A stretch of 64,000 nt of DNA from Candidatus Pseudoruminococcus merdavium. GTDB lineage: Bacteria; Bacillota; Clostridia; Oscillospirales; Ruminococcaceae. This document shows, piece after piece, positions 8,935-18,138 of the stretch. The translations under genes were made by a program, and so were the position numbers. Positions within the stretch are counted from its first letter, which is position 1. Each line of letters opens with the position of its first letter. The notes beneath the pieces are model-generated. The model was not told where the DNA came from and did no database searches. It saw only the letters and a list, made by a program, of their open reading frames with translations. The stretch covers positions 18,835-82,834 of the forward strand of contig CAJFSS010000013.1 of the NCBI GenBank assembly GCA_904419745.1. Direction: 5' to 3'.

Positions 8935-9233
8935 AAATACACCACCTGTTTTGGAAAATTGACTTTCCAGGATTTTCTCTATTATACTCCTCGGTTAGTG
9001 TATTATCAACAATATTTTACAATTGTATGTTGTTTTTTTATATATGTTACCTATAAGTTTTTTCTTTGTTCCCTTTTAGCTACTTTTTTAAGTGATATCA
9101 CAGTCTTTTTTCAAAGCAAAAGCCGGTTTGCAAATAAAAGTGGCAAGCCTTTTTATTGTGCAAAAGAAAGCAAGGATAAAAACATGTCCCCTTGAGACGC
9201 TGGGTCCCAAGGGGAGTCCTGCTGATACTGGAT

Positions 9234-9704
9234 TTACTCAGCCTCTTCGCAGTCTTTCACTGCCTGTTCCGGGGTTTTCATCCCAAAAATCACGGCCAAA
9301 ATCCCATCCGCATAGTGCCGGACGACCATTGCCGGAAGGTAGATGCTGTCTTTGACAATTTGCTCTCCCGGCATAACGCCGTCACAGTTTACAAAGCATT
9401 TATAACGTATTTCCCCATCGCGGTAATCCAACTCAAAATTGCCGTTATTGAGTCCATAATTGGTCCGCGTGAGGAATTCCGCCATTTCTGCCTTACACTC
9501 ATCGGCAGAAATGGGGATGACCCCGTAGCTTGTGTAATCGTATTCCCGTACCACAATATGATACTCGAGGGATTTTATTTTATTATGGAGAGTAAGCCCA
9601 AAATGGAAAACCCCCTTGTCTTCCTCAAAATCGAACTGCCATTCATCTTTTTCCAGAAAATTTTTAATGCACATTGCAATCTCTTGATTATAGTTTCTGC
9701 CCAT
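9234..9704 (-). CDS. YbjN-domain protein
   Basis: A 156-residue soluble protein resembling the YbjN/CesT-like fold. An N-terminal helix (NYNQEIAMCIKNFLEKDEW) leads into a beta-sheet core (FHFGLTLHNKIKSLEYHIVV), then an NYGLNNGNFELDYRDGEIRYK segment and a C-terminal helix. YbjN proteins are treated as chaperone-like or regulatory; no precise role is assignable here. It lies alone between the Spo0A-like gene and tRNA-Val and ends in an acidic tail. No clear terminator is seen downstream. Confidence 0.7.
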   Translation of the reverse strand: MGRNYNQEIAMCIKNFLEKDEWQFDFEEDKGVFHFGLTLHNKIKSLEYHIVVREYDYTSYGVIPISADECKAEMAEFLTRTNYGLNNGNFELDYRDGEIRYKCFVNCDGVMPGEQIVKDSIYLPAMVVRHYADGILAVIFGMKTPEQAVKDCEEAE

Positions 9705-10130
9705 ATAGATATTCTCCCTTCCTCTGCTGTTTCATGTTTTGGGAATCCATCTGCCAGTTTGGAGTATCGCCCCCCTTTCGCAAGTTCAAACTGCTTTCAT
9801 TTCTGTCAATCCGGCTGGTTCCTGTTTAATAAAATTTTTCAGGAATCCGGGTAGCTTCGGGCTTCACCCATAGTTTGCAAGGGCTCTTCCTTGTTTCCCA
9901 TTATAAGGGAAGCAAAAAAATCCTTTTTTTTAAATTTCAGAGAATATGGGATTTAGTTATACAGAAAAACAGAATATGGAACTTCTATGTTCACAGCCAC
10001 AAAACCTCTTTGGACAACAATAAGAAAAAAGCCCCATAGAATGGCTCTTTCCGCAAGTCCAAAAAGTTTTGGTAAAACATTGTTCAATCATTACCAGCAT
10101 CCTTGTGGGAACGCAACACCCAACAATAGA
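9705..10130. other. Gene-free stretch left of tRNA-Val
   Basis: About 425 bp with no reading frame that resembles a protein. It must include the promoter of the YbjN gene, but no convincing hexamer pair was picked out. Nothing else is supported. Confidence 0.5.
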
Positions 10131-10169
10131 AAAAACCTGCGGTATGCAAGTTGCATACCGCAGGTTTTT
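10131..10169 (-). terminator. Terminator of tRNA-Val
   Basis: A nearly perfect palindrome AAAAACCTGCGGTATGCAA / TTGCATACCGCAGGTTTTT adjoining the tRNA 3' end. On the minus strand it gives a stable hairpin ending in a T-tract. Confidence 0.88.
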
Positions 10170-10245
10170 GGTGGAGACAGAGGGGCTCGAACCCACGACC
10201 TCACGGATGTGAACCGTACGCTCTAACCAACTGAGCTATGCCTCC
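10169..10245 (-). tRNA. tRNA-Val (CAC)
   Basis: A 77-nt cloverleaf. The acceptor stem GGAGGCA pairs with TGTCTCC, and the D-arm contains AGCTCAGTTGGTTAGAGC. The anticodon loop TTCACAT gives anticodon CAC (codon GUG, Val). The T-arm reads GTGGGTTCGAGCCCC, and the CCA end is encoded. It is preceded by its own promoter and followed at once by a terminator. Confidence 0.93.
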
Positions 10246-10259
10246 AAAGCAGTGGTTTT

Positions 10260-10288
10260 ATTATAGCAGACCTTTTACAAAATTACAA
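10260..10288 (-). promoter_or_regulatory. Promoter of tRNA-Val
   Basis: On the minus strand TTGTAA, 17 bp, TATAAT, ending 15 bp before the tRNA. Confidence 0.75.
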
Positions 10289-10509
10289 CCTCAAATTACT
10301 ATTTTTCTTTTTTCTTCGTCTTCTCTTATGTATTTCCCCCTTGGAAATAACAAGCGCGCAGTAGTCAAAAACCAGTATGAGCAACAACACGCCAGTTGTA
10401 CAGATTACGGCCACCCACATATATTTCACCCCATTCTACCGATTCTTTACCATTATATGAACCGCCCAAAAAGGTGTATACACACCATAGAAACTTCTAA
10501 GAATCCCTC

Positions 10510-10540
10510 TTGACATGAAGTGAACTCCAAGTGATAGACT
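10510..10540 (+). promoter_or_regulatory. MerR-type promoter with 19-bp spacer
   Basis: TTGACA (10510-10515) and TAGACT (10535-10540) are separated by 19 bp instead of 17. The spacer holds the partial dyad GTGAACTCCAAGTG. Long spacers of this kind are the hallmark of promoters activated by MerR-family DNA distortion. The first gene downstream encodes a MerR regulator, so this suggests autoregulation. Confidence 0.75.
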
Positions 10541-10597
10541 TTTCCATGGAAAATCATAATTTCTATTTTAAAAAAGCACTGTAAGGAGGCGTCCTTT

Positions 10598-10978
10598 ATG
10601 ACGATTGCACAGGTAAGCAAACGCTTTGACCTTTCTCCCGATACGCTTCGGTATTATGAGCGTATCGGCCTGATTCCCCCGGTCGGACGCACGCCCGGCG
10701 GGATCCGAAACTACACCGAAGAGGATTGCCGGCGCATTGAATGCATCAAATGTATGCGCTGCGCGGGATTGGCCATTGAAACTATTATTGAGTACAACGC
10801 ATTATTCCAACAGGGAGAAAAGACAGCGGAGAAAAGGAAAGACCTGCTCAACCGCCAAAGAAAGGAAATCCTGCGCCGGATTGAACGGCTTCAGAAAAAC
10901 CTGAATGTACTGGATAAAAAAATTGCCATGTACGAAAAATCCATGGAAAACTGCTATCCCTCTACTGTAGAAAAATAG
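10598..10978 (+). CDS. MerR family transcriptional regulator
   Basis: A 126-residue MerR regulator: winged HTH at residues 1-70 with the signature SPDTLRYYERIGLIPPVGRT, then a dimerisation coiled coil (about 80-120, rich in Lys/Arg/Glu). Its closest visible relative is the regulator at 12012-12401. The type resembles AdhR/NmlR-like sensors of electrophiles. The few cysteines (for example the pair in CIKCMRCAG) could be redox-active, but that is inference. AAGGAGG precedes the start. A matching 19-bp-spacer promoter stands before the next gene as well. Confidence 0.88.
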   Translation: MTIAQVSKRFDLSPDTLRYYERIGLIPPVGRTPGGIRNYTEEDCRRIECIKCMRCAGLAIETIIEYNALFQQGEKTAEKRKDLLNRQRKEILRRIERLQKNLNVLDKKIAMYEKSMENCYPSTVEK

Positions 10979-11069
10979 CTTTCCGTCCTAGTTTTAGCTG
11001 ATAAAACAGCGATATTTCCCAAAAATCAACTTGAATTTTTGAATATTCCTCTAAACTTCTAGATACTGC

Positions 11070-11100
11070 TTGACTTGGAGTCAACTTCAAATGATACGGT
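11070..11100 (+). promoter_or_regulatory. MerR-type promoter with 19-bp spacer (flavodoxin-like gene)
   Basis: TTGACT (11070-11075), 19-bp spacer, TACGGT (11095-11100). The spacer TGGAGTCAACTTC resembles that of the promoter at 10510, with TTGGAGTcAACTtCAA as a dyad similar to AdhR-type operators. This indicates control of the downstream gene by the adjacent MerR protein. Confidence 0.7.
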
Positions 11101-11152
11101 TATGATAAAGAAAAGCCATTTTCAAATTGCCGCAAGAAAAGAGGAGTTTGTC

Positions 11153-11692
11153 ATGCAAAAGAAAGTACTTATTTTATCCTCCAGCCCAAGAGTGAAAGGG
11201 AATACAGATTTGTTGTGCGACATGTTTGCCAAAGGAGCAGCCGACGCAGGACATGAAGTAGAAAAAATTTCCCTGAATCAGAAAAAAATCGGCTATTGTC
11301 AGGCATGTGCCGCTTGCCGGAAAAATGGCGGAACCTGTATCCTTGGGGATGATGGACAGGAAATTGTGGAAAAACTGGTGGCTTCCGATGTGTTTGTCCT
11401 GGCTTCCCCGGTCTATTACAGCAGCATCAGCGGGCAATTGAAAACCCTAATTGACCGCACTTATTCCCACACTTCGGATATCCACGATAAAACCGCTTAT
11501 TTTATCCTGGCAAGCGGAGCCAAAACCAAAGAGGGCGTAGCCGGTGCCGTTTCTGATTTCCGGGGATTCTTGGAAAACCTGAAAAATGTCCGGGAAGGCG
11601 GCGTTATCTATGGAACTGGCGCATACTATCTCGGCGACATCCAAAACCATCCCGCTTTGAAAGAGGCCTATGAAATGGGGAAATCCATCTGA
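11153..11692 (+). CDS. Flavodoxin-fold NAD(P)H-dependent oxidoreductase
   Basis: A 179-residue flavoprotein of the NADPH-dependent FMN reductase / iron-sulfur flavoprotein type. The N-terminal phosphate-binding loop is ILSSSPRVKGNTDLL. A Cys-rich segment CQACAACRKNGGTC (residues about 44-57) resembles the cluster motif of iron-sulfur flavoproteins. ASPVYYSSISGQLKTLIDR is the conserved FMN and dimer region. The start at 11153 has GAGGAG upstream. With the MerR-type promoter this suggests an inducible reductase against quinones or electrophiles. Confidence 0.8.
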   Translation: MQKKVLILSSSPRVKGNTDLLCDMFAKGAADAGHEVEKISLNQKKIGYCQACAACRKNGGTCILGDDGQEIVEKLVASDVFVLASPVYYSSISGQLKTLIDRTYSHTSDIHDKTAYFILASGAKTKEGVAGAVSDFRGFLENLKNVREGGVIYGTGAYYLGDIQNHPALKEAYEMGKSI

Positions 11693-11795
11693 TGCAGGTT
11701 GACAGGAAGAGATTTTTTACAGCGGACAAAATCACCAAAGGGTTGCCACCTTCCTCTTGCTCTTGTTAAAATGCAGCTGTCATGCCCTGTGATGA

Positions 11796-11966
11796 GCCAA
11801 GGACGCCGGAAAGACTTTTCCCGCTTTTGAATCTTTTGGGAATACAATTCTCTTTCTGGAAAACATTGTCAACCGCACCGGAAACAGGCTCCATCCCATA
11901 AAATCGGCTGTTTTGGAAATCAAACGTCCGGGCAAAGCCTTTGAAGCTATCAACCGCATCCTGTAA
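11796..11966 (+). pseudogene. Possible C-terminal remnant of an unidentified gene
   Basis: The gap between the reductase gene and the second MerR gene holds a start-less open frame ending in a stop at 11964-11966. Its last residues (FLENIVNRTGNRLHPIKSAV, PGKAFEAINRIL) look protein-like in composition, and no start with a ribosome binding site is present. It may be the tail of a deleted gene. The family was not recognised, and chance openness is not excluded. Confidence 0.25.
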
Positions 11967-12011
11967 CGCCCTACATTGGCAAACAGCATGTATCAATAAG
12001 GAGGACCCCCT

Positions 12012-12401
12012 ATGACAATTGCAGAAGTCAGTAAACAATATAACCTCTCCGCAGATACCCTGCGCTACTATGAACGCATTGGACTGATTCCCCCAGTCGG
12101 AAGAACTTCCGGCGGGATTCGGGATTACACAGAGGAGGACTGCCGTTGGATCGAATTCGCCAAGTGTATGAGAGGGGCCGGGCTTGCCATTGAGGCATTA
12201 GTGGAATATGTCTCTCTATTCCAGCAGGGCGATGAGACAGTACCTGCCAGAAAACAGATCCTCATGGAACAGAGGGATCATCTGATCGAAAAAATCCAGG
12301 AGATGCAGAGCACACTGGAACGTCTCAATTTCAAAATTGAACGTTACGAGCAGTCCGTTCTCCCTGTAGAGCGCAAACTGAAGAAAAACGCAGAATCCTG
12401 A
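12012..12401 (+). CDS. MerR family transcriptional regulator (paralog)
   Basis: A 129-residue MerR protein almost collinear with that at 10598-10978. It shares MTIAxVSKxxxLSxDTLRYYERIGLIPPVGRT, the GGIRxYTEEDCRxIE wing and a C-terminal coiled coil. AAGGAGG precedes the start. The two genes look like a local duplication, each followed by a redox enzyme gene. No 19-bp-spacer promoter was seen before this copy. It is 41 bp upstream of the aldo/keto reductase gene and probably co-transcribed with it. Confidence 0.88.
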   Translation: MTIAEVSKQYNLSADTLRYYERIGLIPPVGRTSGGIRDYTEEDCRWIEFAKCMRGAGLAIEALVEYVSLFQQGDETVPARKQILMEQRDHLIEKIQEMQSTLERLNFKIERYEQSVLPVERKLKKNAES

Positions 12402-12442
12402 TTCCGAAAACCCCAAACGATCGACAAGAAAGGAATGTTTGT

Positions 12443-13537
12443 ATGGAATACCGGAAAATCCCCCACGGGGACGATACATTCAGCACCATTGGAATTGGTG
12501 CGGGCAGCTTAGAACTTGCCTCGGCGGAAGAAGTGGAGAACATCATCCGTTATGCAATGGAGCGGGGCGTCAATTTTATGGATACCATCATGAACCGTGA
12601 CACCGCCGCGGAACCGATTGCCCACGCGCTCAAAGGCGTGCGCAGCCAGATGAAAATACAAATCCATTTTGGCGCTTATTATCCAAACGGGGTGTATCAG
12701 CGCACCCGCAATCCCAAAGAAGTCCAAAAAGGCTTTGAACAGGAACTGAAAAAATATGGCACGGATTATGCAGACATTGGTATGATCCACTGTGTGGATG
12801 AACTGGACGATTTTGACGAGGTTATGAACGGCGGTACTTTTGAATATGCCAGCAAGTTAAAACAGGATGGTACGATTCACTATTTGGGATTTGCCTCGCA
12901 CAACCCGGATATCTGCAAAAAATTTATCGAAACCGGGGCGTTTGACGTCTTTATGCTGAGCCTGAATGCATCCTACGATTTTGAACCGGCTGATGGAATG
13001 CTCTCCCTGTCGCAAAAACGCGTGGAACTCTATCAGGAGTGCCAAAAACGCGGAATCGGTATCACGGTGATGAAGCCATACGGCGGCGGACAGCTTCTCA
13101 ATGCCGGGACTTCCCCCTTTGGGCGTGCGATGACCATCCCCCAGTGTTTTCAGTACGCCCTCGATCGCCCTGCCGTTCTCTCCTGTTTGCCAGGCGTACG
13201 ATCCGTCCAGGATTTAAAAGAAGCGCTCAGCTACTATGAATCCACCAAGGAAGAACGCGACTATTCTTTCCTTGTAAATCTTCCAAATAAAGGGATGCAG
13301 GGCGCCTGTATTTACTGCAACCATTGCCAGCCCTGTCCGGCGGGTATCGACATTGGGCTTGTCAGCAAATACATGGATTTGGCAAAATCCGGGGATGAAT
13401 TGGCAGGGGAACATTATCTCAAGCTCAACCGCCATGCATCGGACTGCATTGGCTGCGGATCCTGTGAGCGCAATTGCCCGTTCCATGTGGAAGTACGCAG
13501 CAGGATTGCACAGGCAAAAGAATTTTTTGGCATTTAA
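12443..13537 (+). CDS. Aldo/keto reductase with C-terminal 4Fe-4S domain
   Basis: A 364-residue fusion. Residues about 1-280 form an aldo/keto reductase barrel (GIGAGSLELASAEEV start, D46 in NFMDTIMNRD, GTDYADIGMIHC, YLGFASHNPD, LPGVRSVQDL). The C-terminus has two ferredoxin-like cysteine clusters, CIYCNHCQPCP (about 289-300) and CIGCGSCERNCP (about 335-346). This architecture is common in anaerobes and reduces or oxidises aldehydes with an iron-sulfur relay. The usual barrel active-site Tyr is not obvious (TIMNRD replaces the typical DTAxxY), so activity needs care. It sits in an operon with a MerR gene. Confidence 0.85.
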   Translation: MEYRKIPHGDDTFSTIGIGAGSLELASAEEVENIIRYAMERGVNFMDTIMNRDTAAEPIAHALKGVRSQMKIQIHFGAYYPNGVYQRTRNPKEVQKGFEQELKKYGTDYADIGMIHCVDELDDFDEVMNGGTFEYASKLKQDGTIHYLGFASHNPDICKKFIETGAFDVFMLSLNASYDFEPADGMLSLSQKRVELYQECQKRGIGITVMKPYGGGQLLNAGTSPFGRAMTIPQCFQYALDRPAVLSCLPGVRSVQDLKEALSYYESTKEERDYSFLVNLPNKGMQGACIYCNHCQPCPAGIDIGLVSKYMDLAKSGDELAGEHYLKLNRHASDCIGCGSCERNCPFHVEVRSRIAQAKEFFGI

Positions 13538-13602
13538 TTTCCTATTCTAAAACTGCTTTGTTCTGTTCTTCCCATTGGAAGAAACTTTCATACCCCCTTG
13601 AA

Positions 13603-13646
13603 AAGTCAGGAGTCCTGGGAAAAATCCCCGGCTCCTGACTTTTTTC
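13603..13646 (+). terminator. Terminator after the aldo/keto reductase gene
   Basis: Stem AAGTCAGGAG / CTCCTGACTT enclosing an inner GGGA/TCCCC stem, followed by TTTTTTC. Confidence 0.85.
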
Positions 13647-13762
13647 TGTCTGTGCCCGTACTTCCTTTGAAAGGCATAAAAATGGGCCAATGGATTTTTC
13701 TTTTTTCTGTACGGAAAATATGGTACACTGAAAAACAGAACAACGGAAAGGACGGAATCGCT

Positions 13763-14914
13763 ATGCGCGTGGTACATACCTCGGACTGGCACATCGGCAA
13801 GGTTCTCAACGACTATTCCCTGCTTGAAGACCAGGCATATATCCTTGGGGAACTCAAACAGTTCCTGATCGAACAAAAAGCAGACGTTTTAATCATTGCA
13901 GGGGATTTGTATGATCGAAAAGTTCCTCCCGCCCAAGCAGTGGAGCTGCTTGACCAGGTACTCAGTGGGATCATCCAGGACACCGGGGTAAAAATCCTCG
14001 CCATTGCCGGCAACCATGACAGCCCTCAGCGCCTTTCCTTTGCAAGCGGGCTTTTTCGACAGAGCGGACTTTACCTGTGCGCAAAATATTCCCAGCAAAT
14101 CGAAACGGTTACGTTTCAAGATCCCTATGGGGACATTGTGTTCCACTTAATGCCCTATGCCGATCCGGCTCAAATCCGTGCAGATTTGAAAGATGATTCG
14201 CTGAAAGGGGCAAACGAGGCCGTTGGGCGCCTGCTCTCCCTCCACGAGCAATCCATCGATCCTGAAAAACGCAATGTGCTGATTGCCCATGGCTTTTTCA
14301 CCGATCTCACTTCTGGAAGCGGTTTAATTTTTGGAGAGGAAACCAACATTGGCGGCAGCGATGCGGTGGATATTGGATGGCTGTCCTCCTATGACTATGT
14401 TGCACTCGGGCACATCCACACGCCGCAGCGGGTGATTTCCGAAAAAATCCGCTACAGCGGTTCCCTTCTCAAATATTCCATTGCGGAGGCCACCCGGCAC
14501 AAATCTGTTACTGTGATTGATTTTTTGGAAAAAGGCGACATGGTAATAGAACAGAAATCCCTTTCTCCGCTGCGTGACCTGCGCATCATCACGGGGACGC
14601 TGGAAGAACTGGCAGACTACAAAAATGCCGTGAATACGAATGACTATGTGTTCGCCCAACTGGAGGATCAGGATCTCATCCCGGACGCCATGTACCGGCT
14701 CAAATCCGTTTATCCGAATGCACTTGGCCTGCGCCTAAAGCAAAAAGAGGAAGTTTCCGGTCCACTGCATGCTGCGCTCACGCTCCGGCAAGGAAAAAAT
14801 CCACTGGAACTGTTTGAGGAATTCCATTTTTATGTTTCCGGAAGGCGGATGGAAGAACAAGACCGAAAGATATTACAGCAGGCGATTAAAGAGGCGGAGG
14901 TGAAAGACGAATGA
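13763..14914 (+). CDS. sbcD: Exonuclease SbcCD subunit D
   Basis: A 383-residue calcineurin-like metallophosphoesterase, the nuclease subunit of the SbcCD (Mre11-Rad50-like) complex that opens hairpins and protein-blocked DNA ends. Phosphoesterase motifs are visible: HTSDWHIGK at the N-terminus, AGDLYDR, AGNHDSPQR and GHIHTPQ. The start at 13763 is chosen because the family begins with MRxxHTSDWH. A -10-like TGGTACACT lies about 35 bp upstream. Its stop overlaps the sbcC start by 4 bp (ATGA), indicating translational coupling. Confidence 0.95.
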   Translation: MRVVHTSDWHIGKVLNDYSLLEDQAYILGELKQFLIEQKADVLIIAGDLYDRKVPPAQAVELLDQVLSGIIQDTGVKILAIAGNHDSPQRLSFASGLFRQSGLYLCAKYSQQIETVTFQDPYGDIVFHLMPYADPAQIRADLKDDSLKGANEAVGRLLSLHEQSIDPEKRNVLIAHGFFTDLTSGSGLIFGEETNIGGSDAVDIGWLSSYDYVALGHIHTPQRVISEKIRYSGSLLKYSIAEATRHKSVTVIDFLEKGDMVIEQKSLSPLRDLRIITGTLEELADYKNAVNTNDYVFAQLEDQDLIPDAMYRLKSVYPNALGLRLKQKEEVSGPLHAALTLRQGKNPLELFEEFHFYVSGRRMEEQDRKILQQAIKEAEVKDE

Positions 14915-17907
14915 AGCCGCTTAAACTGATAATGGAAGCGTTCGGCCCCTACGTCACACGGCAGGAAATTGACTTTACCCGGTTTGACGGACAAAATCTG
15001 TTTGTCATCACCGGGCCTACCGGCGCGGGGAAGACTACAATTTTTGACGCCATTTCCTTTGCACTGTTCGGCGATTCCAGTGGGGATAGCCGGGAAAGTG
15101 AAAACTTCAAAAGCGATTATGCGCCGGACGACGCGGTGAGCCGGGTGGAATTTTCCTTTCTTCTCAAAGGGAAAGAATACCGGATTGTGCGCTACCCCAA
15201 ACAGACGCGCCTGTCCAGTCGCGGGAATCTCCGGGTACTCAATTCTGACGCCGAACTCACTCTGCCGGACAAAAGCGCAGTTACCGGTGTGCGCAATGTC
15301 GACCCGCTGATTGTCGAATTGCTGGGCATCAGCAAAGACCGCTTCAAGCAGATCGCCATGCTTCCTCAGGGGGAATACAAAAAACTCCTGTATGCCAACA
15401 GCAAGGAAAAACAGGAAATCTTCCGCAAAGTATTTTCCACGCAGGATTATCTGCATGTAACCGAAGCCCTCCAGGCCCGAACCAAAAAGATGGAGGAAGA
15501 ACTCGCAGAACAGCAAAAAAACATCCAACTCCACCTCAACATGTATCAGAGTAAGGATGAACAGCTGCTTACCCTGCTACATGCACCACAGCAGGATTTC
15601 CCCCGCATCTTTGATCATATGGAACAGGAAAGCTCCCATTTGGATCAACAGGCAAAGGAGATGGAAACGGATATCAGCGCCTTGTCTGCAAAACTTCAGG
15701 CGCTGGGTGTGGCAGAGGCACAGCGCCTCAACGCCCGGTTTGATTTGCTCGAACAACTCCAGGGACGGCACAAGGCCTTGATGGATAAAAAGAAACAAGC
15801 CGTTGCATGGGAACAGGCCCTTTCCCGCATGGCAAAGGCAAAGGAACTCTCTTTTGCCAAGGCGGAACTCGCCACGTTGGAAAAACGCCTTGCCCTCCAG
15901 GAAGAGCAGATAAAACGAGCCGGACTAGCATTGGAACAGGCACAGAAAGCAGCGGCGGCCGCCTGTGAGCTGCAAAAACAGCTTCCCCAGCTGCAACAGC
16001 AGCGGGAGCAGGCTGCAGCACAGATTTCCTCACTCGAACAGGAACGCGGCACAGTTACCCTCCTGGAAGACGCGCGCAGGGAGCGGGGCGCTTTGCTTGC
16101 AGCAGAGGGAAAACTCAAAAACCGCCAAACGATATTCTCCCTGTTCCTCCAGCGCCGGGAACTATTGTCCACCCTGGATTCCCTGAACACAAAGCAACAG
16201 CTCTGCAAGGAATTGGACGCGGATGTACAGTCCTTTTGGAAAGCGTCGGAGGCCTACACATCGGCACAGCAAACCTATGACATGGTGTATACCGCTTTTT
16301 TACAGGGACAGGCAGGACTTCTGGCGGCTTCTCTGAAAGAAGGGGTTCCCTGTCCGGTCTGTGGAAGCATCCACCACCCATCCCCTGCGGTCTCCAAACA
16401 GAAAATCCCCACCGAACACCAGCTGGAGCACTGCAAGCAGGAACTTGACAACACCACGCAGGCCCTGCGGGACATTGATACCCACGCAAGGATTTCCCTG
16501 GAAAAGCTGAGTGCGGCATGGTTCGACGAAAAGGAACCGATTGGTATAGAAGCAGGACGCCTGTACCAGTCCCAAACCCGGCTGCATCAGCTCATCCGTT
16601 CCTTTGACGCGCAGGCCAAAAGCATTCTGGATCAGGTCAAAGCCATCGAGGACATGCTTTTGAAATATCCGGGCATCACCAAATCCCTGTTGATCGACCC
16701 TAAATACCGTGAAGAAAGCTTTTTAAAGCAGGCGGAAGAAAAAAACACACTGAGTCTGGCAGAGCAATCCAGTAAAATCCGTGCTGTGGAGGAACGCATT
16801 GCCACACTTATGGGGAGTCTTAAAAGCGGCACCACAACCGTCGCGGATTTACAGCAAAAACTGGAACAGACGCAAATGCATGCGAGCACCCTGCAAAAAC
16901 GGTGTGACGAAATCACCTCGGCCTATCAAAAGGGTCAAGAAGCGCTTGTGCGCGCACAGGAGTCGCTGCGCAGCCAAAAGGAGCGGCAGGCCTCCGATCT
17001 CACACTGTATGGACAAAAGCAGCGGGAATTTTCCTCATTGCTGCAACAGCGTGGATTTTCCTGTGCAGAGGATTTGGAAAATACCCTGTCCCTTCTCCAG
17101 CAGGAACAGGAGATCCAGCAGCTTTTGGACCAATACAATAGGGACGCCGCACAATGTGAAAGCCAGTTGAATCTGCTCACAACCGAGCTTCAGGGGCAGG
17201 AAAAGAGAAATCTGGCCGCTTTAAAGGAACAGGAAGAAGCCCTTCAAGCACAGCAAAAACAGCGCAGCGGGGAACTTTCCGCCCTTCAGGCAATGCTTTT
17301 TTCCAATCGAGAACATTGTTCCAGGGCGCGGGAACTCTATCAATCCATCATGGACAGACAGGAGGAATATGCCAGGTTGTCCCGCCTATCCCGGCTTGCA
17401 AGTGGAAAAGGCGAGGCAAAAGTGGATTTTGAACGCTATGTACTTGCCGCCTATTTTGACGATATTATTGAGGCTTCCAACCAGCGGCTGGCCAAGATGA
17501 CTGGATACCATTATTTGCTCCGGCGCAAGCTGGAACGCGGAAAATATGCCAAGGCGAGCGGCCTGGATTTTGAAGTAATCGACAGTTGGAACGGCAAGGC
17601 AAGGGATATTACTACCCTGTCCGGTGGAGAAAGCTTCCAGGCTTCTCTGGCGCTTGCACTCGGCGTTGCGGATGTGATGCAGATGGTTTCCGGAGGGATT
17701 GAAATGAATACCATGTTTATTGACGAAGGATTTGGCACGCTCGATCCCCAGGCGTTGGACGAAGCCATCCGCGTCTTAACGGAACTCACCGGTGAAAACC
17801 GGCTTATTGGAATTATCTCCCATGTGTCCGATCTGAAAGAACGGATTCCTGCCCATGTGGAGGTGTCCCCTTCCCGGATGGGAAGCAGCGTCCGGGTAGT
17901 TGTGTGA
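14911..17907 (+). CDS. sbcC: Exonuclease SbcCD subunit C (SMC-like ATPase)
   Basis: A 998-residue Rad50-like ATPase that pairs with SbcD. The N-terminal half-ATPase has Walker A GPTGAGKTT (about 36-44) and the Q-loop in AMLPQGEYKKLL. Two long coiled coils rich in Glu/Gln/Lys flank the zinc hook CPVCGS near residue 480. The C-terminal half has the signature LSGGESF and Walker B TMFIDEGFGTLDP. Length is normal for SbcC. It is translationally coupled to sbcD, and the tRNA-Leu promoter starts about 60 bp downstream. Confidence 0.95.
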   Translation: MKPLKLIMEAFGPYVTRQEIDFTRFDGQNLFVITGPTGAGKTTIFDAISFALFGDSSGDSRESENFKSDYAPDDAVSRVEFSFLLKGKEYRIVRYPKQTRLSSRGNLRVLNSDAELTLPDKSAVTGVRNVDPLIVELLGISKDRFKQIAMLPQGEYKKLLYANSKEKQEIFRKVFSTQDYLHVTEALQARTKKMEEELAEQQKNIQLHLNMYQSKDEQLLTLLHAPQQDFPRIFDHMEQESSHLDQQAKEMETDISALSAKLQALGVAEAQRLNARFDLLEQLQGRHKALMDKKKQAVAWEQALSRMAKAKELSFAKAELATLEKRLALQEEQIKRAGLALEQAQKAAAAACELQKQLPQLQQQREQAAAQISSLEQERGTVTLLEDARRERGALLAAEGKLKNRQTIFSLFLQRRELLSTLDSLNTKQQLCKELDADVQSFWKASEAYTSAQQTYDMVYTAFLQGQAGLLAASLKEGVPCPVCGSIHHPSPAVSKQKIPTEHQLEHCKQELDNTTQALRDIDTHARISLEKLSAAWFDEKEPIGIEAGRLYQSQTRLHQLIRSFDAQAKSILDQVKAIEDMLLKYPGITKSLLIDPKYREESFLKQAEEKNTLSLAEQSSKIRAVEERIATLMGSLKSGTTTVADLQQKLEQTQMHASTLQKRCDEITSAYQKGQEALVRAQESLRSQKERQASDLTLYGQKQREFSSLLQQRGFSCAEDLENTLSLLQQEQEIQQLLDQYNRDAAQCESQLNLLTTELQGQEKRNLAALKEQEEALQAQQKQRSGELSALQAMLFSNREHCSRARELYQSIMDRQEEYARLSRLSRLASGKGEAKVDFERYVLAAYFDDIIEASNQRLAKMTGYHYLLRRKLERGKYAKASGLDFEVIDSWNGKARDITTLSGGESFQASLALALGVADVMQMVSGGIEMNTMFIDEGFGTLDPQALDEAIRVLTELTGENRLIGIISHVSDLKERIPAHVEVSPSRMGSSVRVVV

Positions 17908-17968
17908 TTTCACCTAAAATGTGGAAAAGTTTTCGGTGTGATTTGCTTGCAGATTTTGAATTTTTTCG

Positions 17969-17997
17969 TTGACAGAAGGATTCCGGGGTGATATAAT
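17969..17997 (+). promoter_or_regulatory. Promoter of the tRNA-Leu pair
   Basis: A perfect sigma-A promoter: TTGACA (17969-17974), 17 bp, TATAAT (17992-17997), 55 bp before the first tRNA. Confidence 0.92.
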
Positions 17998-18051
17998 AGC
18001 ATACGTCACAGCGAGTCGGACACAAATTCGACAAGCTGTTGCAAGCGGAAT

Positions 18052-18135
18052 GCGGCAGTGCTGGAATTGGCAGACAGGCACGTTTGAGGGGCGTGTGTCC
18101 TTGACGTACGGGTTCAAGTCCCGTTTGCCGCACCA
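18052..18135 (+). tRNA. tRNA-Leu (GAG)
   Basis: A class II tRNA of 84 nt including an encoded CCA. Acceptor GCGGCAG / TTGCCGC, D-arm TGGAATTGGCAGACAG. The anticodon stem CACGT/GCGTG closes loop TTGAGGG, giving anticodon GAG (CUC, Leu). There is a short variable arm and the T-arm is ACGGGTTCAAGTCCCGT. Confidence 0.93.
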
Positions 18136-18138
18136 CAT

